Below are positions 24,811-33,427 of a DNA stretch of 64,000 nt, one piece after another. Origin of the DNA: Pontibacter akesuensis (GTDB lineage: Bacteria; Bacteroidota; Bacteroidia; Cytophagales; Hymenobacteraceae); the NCBI RefSeq assembly GCF_001611675.1, contig NZ_CP014766.1:4092001-4156000 (forward strand). The letters are read 5' to 3'. Within the stretch, counting starts at the first letter, position 1, and the number at the start of each line of letters is the position of its first letter. The notes beneath the pieces were generated by a model. The model searched no databases. It had not been told where the DNA came from and saw nothing but the letters and a program-made list of their open reading frames with translations. Both the position numbers and the translations under genes were made by a program.

Positions 24811-27207
24811 TTGATCTATCCAGAAAACTTTGAAATAAAAATAGGGTTTGCACAGGTGCGCGACATGCTCTCTGAGCTTTGCCTTAGCCCGCTGGGCCGC
24901 CAGTACGTAAACCGCATGGCTTTCCTGAACCGCCACGATGTAGTGGAGCGATTGCTGCAACAAACATACGAATTTAAACAACTGCTGGAGGCGGACGCTG
25001 AGATTCCGCTGCAGCACTACTACGATGCGTCTGCTTACCTCGACAGGGCCGCCATTGAGGGTACTTACCTCGAGGTGCTGGCCTTTTTCGAAATCAAGAT
25101 GTCGCTGCGCACCATACGCGACTCGCTGCGCTTTATTTCCGGCGCAGAGGAGGGGCAGTACGAGGCACTGAAAGCCCTCGGTGCCAACGTAACGGTGGAG
25201 CGCTCGCTCATAGCCGCCCTGGATAAGGTGGTGGATGATACCGGTGCCGTGCGCGATGATGCCACTCCGGAGCTGCAGCGCCTGAAGCGGGACCTGATCT
25301 CGCAGCAGGGTGCCTTGCGAAAAACGATTTCGTCTATCATGCGCCACGCCAAAAACGAGGGATGGACACCCGCTGATGCCGAGCCGACCATACGTGGGGG
25401 CCGCCTGGTGATTCCGGTGATCGCCGAGTACAAGCGCAAGGTAAAGGGCCTGATTCACGACGAGTCGCATACGGGGCAGACTGTGTACATTGAGCCGGAG
25501 TCTATCTTTGGTCTCAACAACGACATCAAGGACCTGGAGAACGCGTACCACCGCGAGCTGATCCGCATCCTGATGGGCCTGACCAACACGTTGCGCCACC
25601 ATGTGCCGGAGCTCCGCAAGGCCTACCAATACCTGGGGCTGCTGGACTTTATCCGGGCCAAGGCGGTGTTCGCGCGCCGTGTGGAGGCGAGTAAACCGAA
25701 GTTGCACAACTACCCGCTGGTTAATTGGAAGCAGGCCATTCACCCGCTTTTATACCTGGCGCACCGGCAACTGGGCAAGCCTACCGTGCCCATGGATCTG
25801 GAGCTAAACCGCGACCAGCGCATTTTGCTGATATCAGGCCCCAACGCCGGTGGTAAATCGGTGAGCTTGAAAACAGTGGGACTGGTGCAGTACATGCTGC
25901 AGTGCGGTATGCTGATTACGGCAGCGGATGGTTCTGAGGCGGGTATCTTCCATGATATCTTTATCGATATCGGGGATGAGCAGTCTATCGAAAACGACCT
26001 GAGTACCTACAGCTCGCACCTGACCAACATGCGCAAGTTTGTAACGGTGGCCGATAAAAAAAGCCTGGTGCTGATTGACGAGTTTGGTACGGGCACAGAG
26101 CCGGTGCTGGGCGGAGCTATTGCCGAGGCGGTGCTGCAAAACCTGAACGACAGCAAAGTATACGGCGTCATCACCACGCACTATACTAACCTGAAGAACT
26201 ATGCTGAGCGCACACCGGGTATTGTGAACGGTGCTATGCGCTATGACCACAAAAACCTGCAGCCGCTTTATCAGTTGGAGATCGGCAAGCCGGGTTCTTC
26301 GTTTGCCATCGAGATTGCCCGCAAAATCGGGTTGCCAAAGCACATCGTCGACAAGGCCAGTAGCCTGGTAGGCAAGGATAAGATCCGCTACGACCGCCTG
26401 CTGGAAGAACTAGAGACCGAGAAGCAGGAGTTGGAGCAGAAAGTGCGTGAAGCCACGAAGCTGGAGCAAAAGCTGGCGAAGTCGGTGAAGGAGTATAATG
26501 AGCTGCGAAACTTCCTGGAAGAAAGCAAGCAGGACGTCATGCGCGAGGCCAAGGGCAAAGCCAAGTTGTTGCTGAAGGATGCGAACCAGAAGATCGAGGC
26601 GACCATTCAGCAGATAAAGCAGAGCCAGGCCGAGAAGGAGCAAACCAAGGCAGCCCGCCGCGACCTGGAGGAGTTTACCAAGGAGGTGCGCAAAGAGGAG
26701 CCACGCCCGGCGCACAAGCGCATCGCCAACGGCACTATTAAGCCCGGCGATAACGTGTCGCTTATAGGGCAGGACTCTTACGGACAGGTAGTGGGCATCA
26801 AAGGCAAAACCGCCGAGGTGCTGTTCGGTGGCCTCAAAACCATCGTGAAGGTAGACAACCTGGAGCGGGTAGAGGGGCAGATTCCGCAGAAGCCGAAGAA
26901 ATCCAAGATGGAGACTTCCGGCAACTACAACCGCGGCATGAACATGACCCAACGCATGGCTGACTTTACAAACACGCTGGATATCCGGGGCGAATACGCT
27001 GAGGACGCGCTGAACAAGGTGATGAACTTCACAGACGAGGCACTGATGCTGGGTATTCCGGAAATTAAGATCATCCACGGCCGGGGCAACGGCATCCTGC
27101 GCCAGGTAGTACGCGATTACCTGTACTCGGTGCGCGAAGTAGCCAGCCTCGGCAACGAGGTGGAGGAACGCGGTGGCGACGGCGCGACACTGGCCGTGCT
27201 GAAGTAA
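24811..27207 (+). CDS. mutS2: MutS2-type ATPase/endonuclease with Smr domain (TTG start)
   Basis: A 798-residue protein, full length for MutS2. It starts with TTG: in-frame TAA at 24805-24807 excludes any upstream start, and the resulting N-terminus MIYPENFEIKIGFAQVRDML is the standard Bacteroidota MutS2 opening. The ATPase core has Walker A GPNAGGKS near residue 345 and Walker B LVLIDEFGTGTEP. A long coiled coil covers about 525-640. The C-terminal Smr nuclease domain (about 722-798) has LDIRGEYAEDAL and IIHGRGNGILR. MutS2 suppresses homologous recombination, and in some bacteria resolves collided ribosomes. It does not act in mismatch repair. Monocistronic, ending at a 52-bp perfect palindrome. 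Confidence 0.96.
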   Translation: MIYPENFEIKIGFAQVRDMLSELCLSPLGRQYVNRMAFLNRHDVVERLLQQTYEFKQLLEADAEIPLQHYYDASAYLDRAAIEGTYLEVLAFFEIKMSLRTIRDSLRFISGAEEGQYEALKALGANVTVERSLIAALDKVVDDTGAVRDDATPELQRLKRDLISQQGALRKTISSIMRHAKNEGWTPADAEPTIRGGRLVIPVIAEYKRKVKGLIHDESHTGQTVYIEPESIFGLNNDIKDLENAYHRELIRILMGLTNTLRHHVPELRKAYQYLGLLDFIRAKAVFARRVEASKPKLHNYPLVNWKQAIHPLLYLAHRQLGKPTVPMDLELNRDQRILLISGPNAGGKSVSLKTVGLVQYMLQCGMLITAADGSEAGIFHDIFIDIGDEQSIENDLSTYSSHLTNMRKFVTVADKKSLVLIDEFGTGTEPVLGGAIAEAVLQNLNDSKVYGVITTHYTNLKNYAERTPGIVNGAMRYDHKNLQPLYQLEIGKPGSSFAIEIARKIGLPKHIVDKASSLVGKDKIRYDRLLEELETEKQELEQKVREATKLEQKLAKSVKEYNELRNFLEESKQDVMREAKGKAKLLLKDANQKIEATIQQIKQSQAEKEQTKAARRDLEEFTKEVRKEEPRPAHKRIANGTIKPGDNVSLIGQDSYGQVVGIKGKTAEVLFGGLKTIVKVDNLERVEGQIPQKPKKSKMETSGNYNRGMNMTQRMADFTNTLDIRGEYAEDALNKVMNFTDEALMLGIPEIKIIHGRGNGILRQVVRDYLYSVREVASLGNEVEERGGDGATLAVLK

Positions 27208-27220
27208 GTATAAATTATAA

Positions 27221-27272
27221 GTATAGAAGCAGGAAAGGCTCCCGAATTCGGGAGCCTTTCCTGCTTCTATAC
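27221..27272. terminator. 52-bp perfect palindrome after mutS2
   Basis: A perfect inverted repeat without spacer, centred between 27246 and 27247 (core GCTCCCGAATTCGGGAGC). The outer ends are GTATAGAAGC and GCTTCTATAC. It follows the mutS2 stop by 13 bp and can form a stem of about 24 bp. Confidence 0.85.
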
Positions 27273-27285
27273 CTGCTTAAGTTGG

Positions 27286-27415
27286 GTTTTAAGGTGGCCT
27301 GATGCTGCATAACCCGTTCCTTTAAGGGAGGGAATATTCTCATACAAGTAAAAGGGCCCCTCGCCCCTTGGGGAGAGGGCTAGGGTGAGGGGGGCATACA
27401 CAGGCCACTTTACTT
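27286..27415. repeat. Putative small MITE/REP-like element with terminal inverted repeats
   Basis: AAGGTGGCCTG near 27291-27301 and CAGGCCACTTT (27401-27411) are inverted with one mismatch. Between them lies a G/C-rich palindrome at about 27354-27393 with core CGCCCCTTGGGGAGAGGGCT. That core resembles the CCCCTxxCCCxxxGGGAGAGGGxxxGGGTGAGGGG elements found scattered in many bacterial genomes. No target-site duplication was established. Confidence 0.45.
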
Positions 27416-27447
27416 TGGCAGCTGCAGTCACAGGCCTCTGCGAGCCC

Positions 27448-27532
27448 GTCGGGTTACAAACCCGACATTATACTTAAACACAAGTTTAGAAACTTGCGCC
27501 AGTTTTGTGAAACTGCCCTTTCTCAGAAGGGC
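27448..27532. repeat. Cluster of four consecutive mini-hairpins
   Basis: Four short perfect inverted repeats follow one another: GTCGGGTT/AACCCGAC (27448-27466), CAAGTTT/AAACTTG (27481-27496), CAGTTT/AAACTG (27500-27515) and GCCCTT/AAGGGC (27515-27532). Each has its own arm sequence and a loop of 2-6 nt. The cluster lies downstream of the lipoprotein gene on the minus strand and looks like a mobile intergenic repeat or a structured RNA; neither is proven. Confidence 0.5.
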
Positions 27533-27565
27533 AGGGATGGGATACCAGTAGCCACGCAAAAAAAA

Positions 27566-28018
27566 CTAACGTACTGCCCTGATCTCGGCATCAATAGTTA
27601 CTCCATCCAGCGAGAACTCTCCTTCCATATGCAGCTCTGAAGCCGTCAGCTTGTTTAGGACCAAAGTGGTTTCATCTGCTGTGCCCTCATCTAGTATAAT
27701 GGATTTCTCATCGTTCGTAAACTCCCAGGTACCGGTCTCGGTGTTTGAGTCGTCATCGTCGTAGGTGAACGTGTAGGTGCCGTTGTCGTCAAAATTAAGT
27801 GTGGCTTGGGTAACATCATACCCAAACTGCGACTTGGCAGTCCCTGTAAAATCAGAGCCATTGATAAAGATCTTATCGCCGGTCCACATGCCGCCTGTCA
27901 GCAGCTCGGTGTTAGAAGGCGCTGGATTGTTATCATCATCGTCGTCATCGCCGCAACTGGCGAATGTCAGCATCAGGAGCGATGCGAAGAGCAGTGGGAA
28001 CAGCTTGAACTTCTTCAT
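27566..28018 (-). CDS. Lipocalin-like lipoprotein
   Basis: A 150-residue protein. The chosen start at 28016-28018 gives MKKFKLFPLL with a lipobox ending LTFASC at Cys22; an in-frame ATG four codons earlier is less likely. A run of six aspartates after the lipidated Cys may act as a sorting or flexible linker signal. The body (GGMWTGDKIFINGSDFTG, LNFDDNGTYTFTYDDD, TGTWEFTNDEKSIIL) has the WxGxxxxxNG and FxxDGTYxxxxxxGTW pattern of Bacteroidota lipocalin-like domains. Ligand unknown. Membrane-anchored by the lipid. Confidence 0.8.
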   Translation of the reverse strand: MKKFKLFPLLFASLLMLTFASCGDDDDDDNNPAPSNTELLTGGMWTGDKIFINGSDFTGTAKSQFGYDVTQATLNFDDNGTYTFTYDDDDSNTETGTWEFTNDEKSIILDEGTADETTLVLNKLTASELHMEGEFSLDGVTIDAEIRAVR

Positions 28019-28030
28019 AGGATTAAGCAT

Positions 28031-28307
28031 AGGGTTTAGTTATTTATGAAAGTGTAACGTTGCCACAAGTATGGCTGCTGCTAAGAAAGGCACTTTATGA
28101 AAAGTCTTTTCCAAGGAAAGCCACCGGTGTTTTAAGTTCTAAGTAAAGCAGACTTATCAGGATACGAAATGCGCGCAAATAAGTCTTTTGCAGACGATCG
28201 GATTGTGGTAAAAGAAAGCAGCTAGTCTATAAAATGAGCACGACCAGCCATAAACCAGCAATACCCTTTTTTATAAAATGCTTATTATCAGCTATGTAAT
28301 TTATAAA
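28031..28307. other. AT-rich intergenic region, no gene seen
   Basis: This is the divergent gap between the lipoprotein gene and umuD. I see no gene. Its right end holds the operator array described next. Confidence 0.5.
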
Positions 28308-28344
28308 TGCTAAAATATTTAGTATAAAATATAGCTTTTGCTAA
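28308..28344. promoter_or_regulatory. Operator-like array upstream of umuD (candidate damage box)
   Basis: TGCTAA (28308-28313), five spacer bases, then TTAGTA (28319-28324) make a 17-bp palindrome TRCTAA-N5-TTAGTA. A third half-site TGCTAA follows at 28339-28344. The same arrangement precedes the S24 regulator gene near 52001. A plausible -7 element TAATATTG (28342-28349, one mismatch to TAnnTTTG) overlaps the third half-site, so binding would block transcription of umuDC. Confidence 0.6.
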
Positions 28345-28365
28345 TATTGTTCGTAAACTAGCAGC

Positions 28366-28815
28366 ATGGAAGCAAAAATTATACAAATGGAGCCCAGCCC
28401 GAAGGTGGTGCAGTTGAGTGAGGTAGCAGCTGACTGCATGCTGTTGTTTGCCTCTGCCGTTCGCGCGGGCTTCCCGAGTCCGGCCACAGATTACGAGGCG
28501 GAGCCCATCGACCTGAACGCCTACCTCACCCAGAACCCAACCTCCACTTTCCTAGCCCGTGTGGAGGGCGACTCGATGATCGGGGCGCACATAGAGCCCG
28601 GCGACCTGGTGGTGATCGACCGCTCGGTAAAGCATACCAGCGGCCGCATCGTGATGGCTTTTATAGCCGGGGAGTTCACCATCAAAAGGTTCATGCTCAA
28701 ACCCGATGGGGCGTACCTGGTACCCGAGAACCCGAAGTATGAAAGTATAAAAGTGAGCGAACCGGACATGGGTCGCATCTGGGGTGTGGTAGTGGGCGTG
28801 GTGAAAAAAGTATAA
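28366..28815 (+). CDS. umuD: UmuD-type S24 self-cleaving protein
   Basis: A 149-residue S24 peptidase, UmuD-sized, lacking a DNA-binding domain. The cleavage site is RAGFPSP with the scissile bond at Ala34-Gly35. The catalytic serine is in VEGDSMIGA (Ser70) and the general-base lysine in FTIKRFM (Lys107). After RecA-stimulated cleavage, UmuD' joins UmuC to form translesion polymerase V. It is directly followed by umuC (stop and start codons adjacent). The promoter carries a candidate SOS-type operator shared with the S24 regulator gene at 52095. Confidence 0.95.
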   Translation: MEAKIIQMEPSPKVVQLSEVAADCMLLFASAVRAGFPSPATDYEAEPIDLNAYLTQNPTSTFLARVEGDSMIGAHIEPGDLVVIDRSVKHTSGRIVMAFIAGEFTIKRFMLKPDGAYLVPENPKYESIKVSEPDMGRIWGVVVGVVKKV

Positions 28816-30132
28816 ATGCCGATGGAGACTACGCGATTTGCCCTGGTTGACTGCAACAGCTTTTATGTATCGTGTGAGCGCGTGTTCCGGCCTGAGCTGA
28901 ACGGTCGCCCGGTGGTGGTGCTCAGCAACAACGACGGCTGCGTGATTGCCCGCTCCAACGAGGCCAAGGCGCTGGACATCAAAATGGGCACGCCCTACTT
29001 TCAGATGAAGGAACTGGCAAAGCAGGAGCGGGTGGAGGTGTTCAGCTCGAACTATGAACTATACGGCGATATGTCGCGGCGCGTGGCCAACACGCTGGCG
29101 CAGTTCACTCCGAACCTCGAGATTTATTCCATCGACGAGTGCTTTATGGACCTGAGTCATCTGAAGCCGGAGGAGGTAGCGGAGTATGGAAAGCAGATCA
29201 AAAAGACAGTAGAGCGCTGGACAGGTATTCCGGTATCGGTAGGCGTGGCCTGTACCAAAACGTTGGCAAAGGTGGCCAACAGGCTTGCGAAGAAAAGGGT
29301 TGGAGCAGATGGCGTGCTGGTGCTGGAGAGCAAGCAGGAAACAGAAGAGGCGTTACGCCAGACAGAAGTAGGGGATGTGTGGGGCATCGGCCGACAGCAC
29401 GCCAGGCGCCTGCAGCAACTCGATGTGCACACCGCCTGGGACCTGCAAAAGCTGCCGGAGGGCTGGGTGAAAAAGCACATGGCTGTAACCGGGCTGCGTA
29501 CCCTGCTGGAACTGCGCGGCAAGCCCTGCCAGGAGTTAGAGATAGAAGCTCCCGCCCGGAAAAATATCTGTACCTCACGCTCCTTCGGCAGGCCACTCAC
29601 ACAGCTAACCGATATCGAAGAAGCACTGTCGACGCACACGGTGCGCTGCGCCACCAAACTGCGGAAGCAGGGCAGCTGTGCCTCCAGCCTCACCGTTTTC
29701 CTGATGACAAACCGCTTTGCCGTAACCGAGCACAATTTCTGCAACAGCCGCACCAAACAACTAGCAAGTCCCACCAGCAACGAGCTCGAACTGCTGCGCC
29801 ACGCCATCAGCCTGTTAAGGGTAATGTTCCGCGCGGGCAAGCGCTATGTTAAAGTCGGCATCATCCTAAACGACCTGGTACCGGCATCTGAGGTGCAGCT
29901 GGATCTGTTCAGCCACCAGAACGACGAAAAGCAAACCAAGCTCATGCACACGCTCGATACCCTGCGGCAGCGCTTTGGGCACCACAGTTTGAAGTATGCC
30001 GTGCAGGGGGCAATAGACGAAAGCAACAGGCATAAAGAGGAGCAGCAGAAAGCGCCCTGGATGCTCAGGAAGGACCACATTTCGAGCTGCTATACTACAG
30101 CTGTGGAAGAACTGCTGGTTATCAGAAAATAA
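28816..30132 (+). CDS. umuC: UmuC-type Y-family DNA polymerase V subunit
   Basis: A 438-residue Y-family polymerase, normal UmuC length. Catalytic carboxylates lie in [15 protein letters not shown] (Asp12) and SIDECFMDL (Asp107, Glu108). The thumb region contains [12 protein letters not shown] with GVLVL. The little-finger segment is followed by the C-terminal UmuC domain (DDKVNRKYG-like [19 protein letters not shown]). It performs error-prone synthesis past lesions. The ATG at 28816 follows umuD's stop without a gap; a second ATG two codons in is also possible. It ends at a hairpin terminator. Confidence 0.97.
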   Translation: MPMETTRFALVDCNSFYVSCERVFRPELNGRPVVVLSNNDGCVIARSNEAKALDIKMGTPYFQMKELAKQERVEVFSSNYELYGDMSRRVANTLAQFTPNLEIYSIDECFMDLSHLKPEEVAEYGKQIKKTVERWTGIPVSVGVACTKTLAKVANRLAKKRVGADGVLVLESKQETEEALRQTEVGDVWGIGRQHARRLQQLDVHTAWDLQKLPEGWVKKHMAVTGLRTLLELRGKPCQELEIEAPARKNICTSRSFGRPLTQLTDIEEALSTHTVRCATKLRKQGSCASSLTVFLMTNRFAVTEHNFCNSRTKQLASPTSNELELLRHAISLLRVMFRAGKRYVKVGIILNDLVPASEVQLDLFSHQNDEKQTKLMHTLDTLRQRFGHHSLKYAVQGAIDESNRHKEEQQKAPWMLRKDHISSCYTTAVEELLVIRK

Positions 30133-30162
30133 AAAAGCCACCCTGTACTGGAGTGGCTTTTT
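30132..30162. terminator. Terminator between convergent umuC and topA
   Basis: AAAAAGCCAC (30132-30141) pairs with GTGGCTTTTT (30153-30162). A and T tracts lie on both sides, so it can work in both directions. It begins at the last base of the umuC stop codon. Confidence 0.85.
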
Positions 30163-30201
30163 GTGCTTATTAATTAAACTACAAGTATAGCTTTGTGAGT
30201 T

Positions 30202-32664
30202 TTATACCTTCTTTTTGGCCGGTGCTTTTTTAGCTGCCGGCTTTTTGGCAGCAGGCTTTTTAGTGGTAGCGGCTTTAGCCTTCGCTTTGGGGGCTGCCTT
30301 TTTCTTTTCAGCGGCTGGCTTATCGGCGTCAGTGCCTTTTTTCTTGAAGCCGCCGCGGCCTTTTTTCTCCGGAGTGGCGTCGGCAAGTGCCACGCACTCC
30401 TCCAGCGTCAGTTCGCTCGGCTCCTTGTCCTTCGGAATCTTCACGTTCTTTTTGCCTGCCACAATGTAAGGACCGTAGCGCCCGTTCAGCACCTGGATGT
30501 CCGGGTTTTCCGGGAACGACTTGATCAGCTTTTCGGCGTCGGCTTTGCGCTTGGCCTCTATCAGGGCTACCGCTTCCTCGGCCGTCACCTTCAGCGGGTC
30601 CAGCGTTTTCGGGAGCGAATAAAACTTGCTGTTATGGCTGATGTAAGGACCAAAGCGACCGATGGCAGCTTTCATCTCTTTGTCTTCAAACACGCCTACA
30701 ATGCGTGGCAGCTTAAACAGTTCCAGCGCATCCTCCAGCGCCAGGCTCTCGATGAACTGGCCTTTGCGCAGGCTGGCGTATACTGGTTTTTCACCCGTTT
30801 CCTCGTTCTCCTCACCCAGCTGCACATAAGGGCCGAAACGGCCGAGCTTGGCAAGTATGGTTTTGCCTGATACGGGGTCTTTACCCAATTCTCTCGCACC
30901 CGATACATCCGCCCGGTTAATGCTCTCGCTTGACTCGATGCGCTTGTGGAACTTCTGGTAGAACTGGTCCAGCATCGTTTCCCACTCTTTGGTGCCGTGC
31001 GCGATCTCATCGAACTCAGCTTCCACGCGTGCCGTGAAGGAGTAATCAATTACGTTCGGGAAGTGCTCAATCAAGAAGTCGTTCACCACCATGGCCGTAT
31101 CCGTCGGGAAGAGCTTGTTTTTCTCTGCGCCCGTGATCTCGGTTTTGGTTTGGGAGGAGATATCATCGCTTTTCAGCGTCAGCACCCGGAAATTACGTTC
31201 TTTGCCTTCGCGACTGTCCTTTTCTACGTACCCGCGCTTTTGCACTGTCGAGATGGTAGGCGCATAGGTAGACGGGCGTCCGATCCCGAGTTCCTCCAGC
31301 TTCTTCACCAAACTTGCTTCGGTGTAGCGGGCGGCAGGGCGGGAGTAGCGCTGGGTGGCCAGCATCTGGCGCAGGTTTATACTTTGGCCGATGCTTAGCG
31401 GCGGCAGCATACCCTTCACTTCGTCGTCGGCTCCATCCTCGTCGTCGTCTTTCGACTCAATGTATACTTTCAGGAAGCCCTCAAACTTGATCACCTCGCC
31501 TGTGGCCTGCAGTTTTTGCGCCGGCTGGGTAGAGATGCCGATGGTAACAGTGGTTTTCTCGATCTCGGCGTCTGCCATCTGGGAGGCAATGGCGCGTTTC
31601 CAGATCAGCTCGTACAGGCGCTGCTCGTTGCGGTCGCTGCTGCCCGTCATCAGGGAGAAATCAGTCGGGCGAATGGCTTCGTGTGCTTCCTGCGCACCGG
31701 CAGACTTGGTTTTAAAGCGGCGTGTTTTCACGAAATCCTCTCCAAAGGCACGGGTGATTTCGCGCGTAGCCCCCTGTATCGCCTCATCAGACAGGTTTAG
31801 GGAGTCGGTACGCATGTAGGAGATCTTACCCGCCTCGTACAGGCGCTGTGCCACCGTCATGGTTTGGGCCACCGAAAAGTATAGCTTGCGGCTGGCTTCC
31901 TGCTGCAGGGTAGAGGTGGTGAACGGCGGAGCAGGGCTGCGCTTGAGCGGCTTTTTCTCCAGGTTCTCTATTTTATACTCAGCGCCCACGCAATTTTGCA
32001 GAAAGGCCTGTGCTTCTTCCTCAGTCTTGAATTTCTGTGGCAACTCGGCCTCCAGCGTACGTCCCTGCACATCAAAGGCAGCGGTAATCCGGAACGAAGA
32101 CTCGGCGTTGAACCGCTCTATCTCGCGCTCGCGCTCCACCACCAGGCGCACCGCCACCGACTGCACGCGTCCGGCCGAAAGGCCTGTTTTAATCTTTTTC
32201 CAGAGCACCGGCGACAGCTCAAAGCCCACCAGTCGGTCAAGTATGCGACGTGCCTGCTGCGCGTTCACCAGGTCCATGTCAATGCCACGCGGGGTGCTGA
32301 TGGCATTAAGAATAGCGCTCTTGGTGATCTCGCGGAAAACGATGCGGCGTGTTTTGGCATCGTTCAGGTTCAGGGCTTCGCTCAGGTGCCAGGAAATGGC
32401 TTCTCCCTCACGGTCGTCGTCCGATGCGAGCCACACCATCTCGGCCTCCTTGGCCAGCTTGCGCAGCTGCGCCACCACGTCCTTTTTATCGCTGGAAATA
32501 ACATAAGTTGGTTTAAAGCCATTCGGTATGTCGATGGCGTTATTATCTTTAGGCAAGTCGCGCACATGCCCGAAGCTGGACTTTACAATAAAGTCTTTTC
32601 CTAAGTATCCTTCTATCGTTTTTGCCTTTGCAGGCGACTCTACTATGACTAAGTTTTTTATCAT
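30202..32664 (-). CDS. topA: DNA topoisomerase I with basic C-terminal tail
   Basis: An 820-residue type IA topoisomerase relaxing negative supercoils. The N-terminal TOPRIM domain has LVIVESPAKAKTIEGYLG and SDDDREGEAISWHL. The active-site tyrosine is in GKISYMRTDSLN (Tyr283), with SAGRVQSVAVRLVVERE earlier. Instead of zinc fingers, repeats of the type GRFGPYxQLG, GRFGPYISHNSKFY and GRYGPYIVAGKKN form the C-terminal TopoI modules. The last 45 or so residues are almost only Lys, Ala and Pro (KKPAAKKAPAKKKV), a histone H1-like tail expected to bind DNA. Monocistronic. Confidence 0.98.
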   Translation of the reverse strand: MIKNLVIVESPAKAKTIEGYLGKDFIVKSSFGHVRDLPKDNNAIDIPNGFKPTYVISSDKKDVVAQLRKLAKEAEMVWLASDDDREGEAISWHLSEALNLNDAKTRRIVFREITKSAILNAISTPRGIDMDLVNAQQARRILDRLVGFELSPVLWKKIKTGLSAGRVQSVAVRLVVEREREIERFNAESSFRITAAFDVQGRTLEAELPQKFKTEEEAQAFLQNCVGAEYKIENLEKKPLKRSPAPPFTTSTLQQEASRKLYFSVAQTMTVAQRLYEAGKISYMRTDSLNLSDEAIQGATREITRAFGEDFVKTRRFKTKSAGAQEAHEAIRPTDFSLMTGSSDRNEQRLYELIWKRAIASQMADAEIEKTTVTIGISTQPAQKLQATGEVIKFEGFLKVYIESKDDDEDGADDEVKGMLPPLSIGQSINLRQMLATQRYSRPAARYTEASLVKKLEELGIGRPSTYAPTISTVQKRGYVEKDSREGKERNFRVLTLKSDDISSQTKTEITGAEKNKLFPTDTAMVVNDFLIEHFPNVIDYSFTARVEAEFDEIAHGTKEWETMLDQFYQKFHKRIESSESINRADVSGARELGKDPVSGKTILAKLGRFGPYVQLGEENEETGEKPVYASLRKGQFIESLALEDALELFKLPRIVGVFEDKEMKAAIGRFGPYISHNSKFYSLPKTLDPLKVTAEEAVALIEAKRKADAEKLIKSFPENPDIQVLNGRYGPYIVAGKKNVKIPKDKEPSELTLEECVALADATPEKKGRGGFKKKGTDADKPAAEKKKAAPKAKAKAATTKKPAAKKPAAKKAPAKKKV

Positions 32665-32819
32665 CCTATGAAATTAGAGGCGAGTGGGGCCGGGGTTTGC
32701 CCCAAAGTTCAAGTTTTTTTTTCAACAATTACAACCCCATCCGTATAAGATAGGTTTAAATCCATAATTCCGTAACACAAAAACGCTCCTAACACCACAC
32801 GGTCAGCTTAAGATTTTAT

Positions 32820-33317
32820 ATGCAAAGAATTGTACTACTCTGCCGCCACGCCGAAACAGAAGACCCTTATCCACTACAGCCCGACTTTGAACGGGAGCTT
32901 ACGCCCCACGGGCAGCAGCAGGCCCGTGCCGCGGGTGCCTGGCTCCGCGAAAAGTTTAGCAAAGCCGATGCCATACTTGCCAGTCCGGCTACAAGAGCCA
33001 ATACCACGGCGCAAATCATTGCCGGCCGCCTGTACTTCGACAAAGACCGCATCAGTTACCTGCCAGACCTTTACAACGGCCGCAAATCGCAGCTGCTGAA
33101 GTGCCTGGGCGAACTGCCCGACCATGTGAAGCAGGTACTACTGGTAGCGCACAACCCCGGCATCACGCGCCTTGCCCGCGAACTTACCGAGCAGCAGCAG
33201 CTTGGTTACCTCGACACGGCCGATGTGCTGGCCGTAGCGCTGGAACTGGAGCAGTGGCAGGATATCCATGCCACCACCGGCATGTTGCTTACTCACTATA
33301 CGGAGCAAGTACCCTGA
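32820..33317 (+). CDS. SixA-type histidine phosphatase
   Basis: A 165-residue phosphoglycerate-mutase-like phosphatase of SixA size. The phosphohistidine motif is LLCRHAETEDPY, with His10 as the nucleophile next to Arg9. The second catalytic histidine is in LLVAHNPGITRLA (about residue 112). SixA dephosphorylates phosphohistidine proteins such as ArcB or the PTS. The gene lies 110 bp upstream of parA and the chemosensory cluster; whether it acts on CheA or a kinase there is speculative. Confidence 0.88.
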   Translation: MQRIVLLCRHAETEDPYPLQPDFERELTPHGQQQARAAGAWLREKFSKADAILASPATRANTTAQIIAGRLYFDKDRISYLPDLYNGRKSQLLKCLGELPDHVKQVLLVAHNPGITRLARELTEQQQLGYLDTADVLAVALELEQWQDIHATTGMLLTHYTEQVP

Positions 33318-33427
33318 TCAGACTTCTCTTGCGCTATCTTTAATTTTCAGGTTATACATAAAATCCATAGTTTAGGGCCATGGCTGGTGCTATACCTGCT
33401 GCATTGGCACAAACTTAAACCCGACGT

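Noticed and set aside
24781..25743. A 320-codon minus-strand open frame across the start of mutS2
   Set aside because: It is antisense to a certain gene and overlaps its promoter. No protein features are visible.
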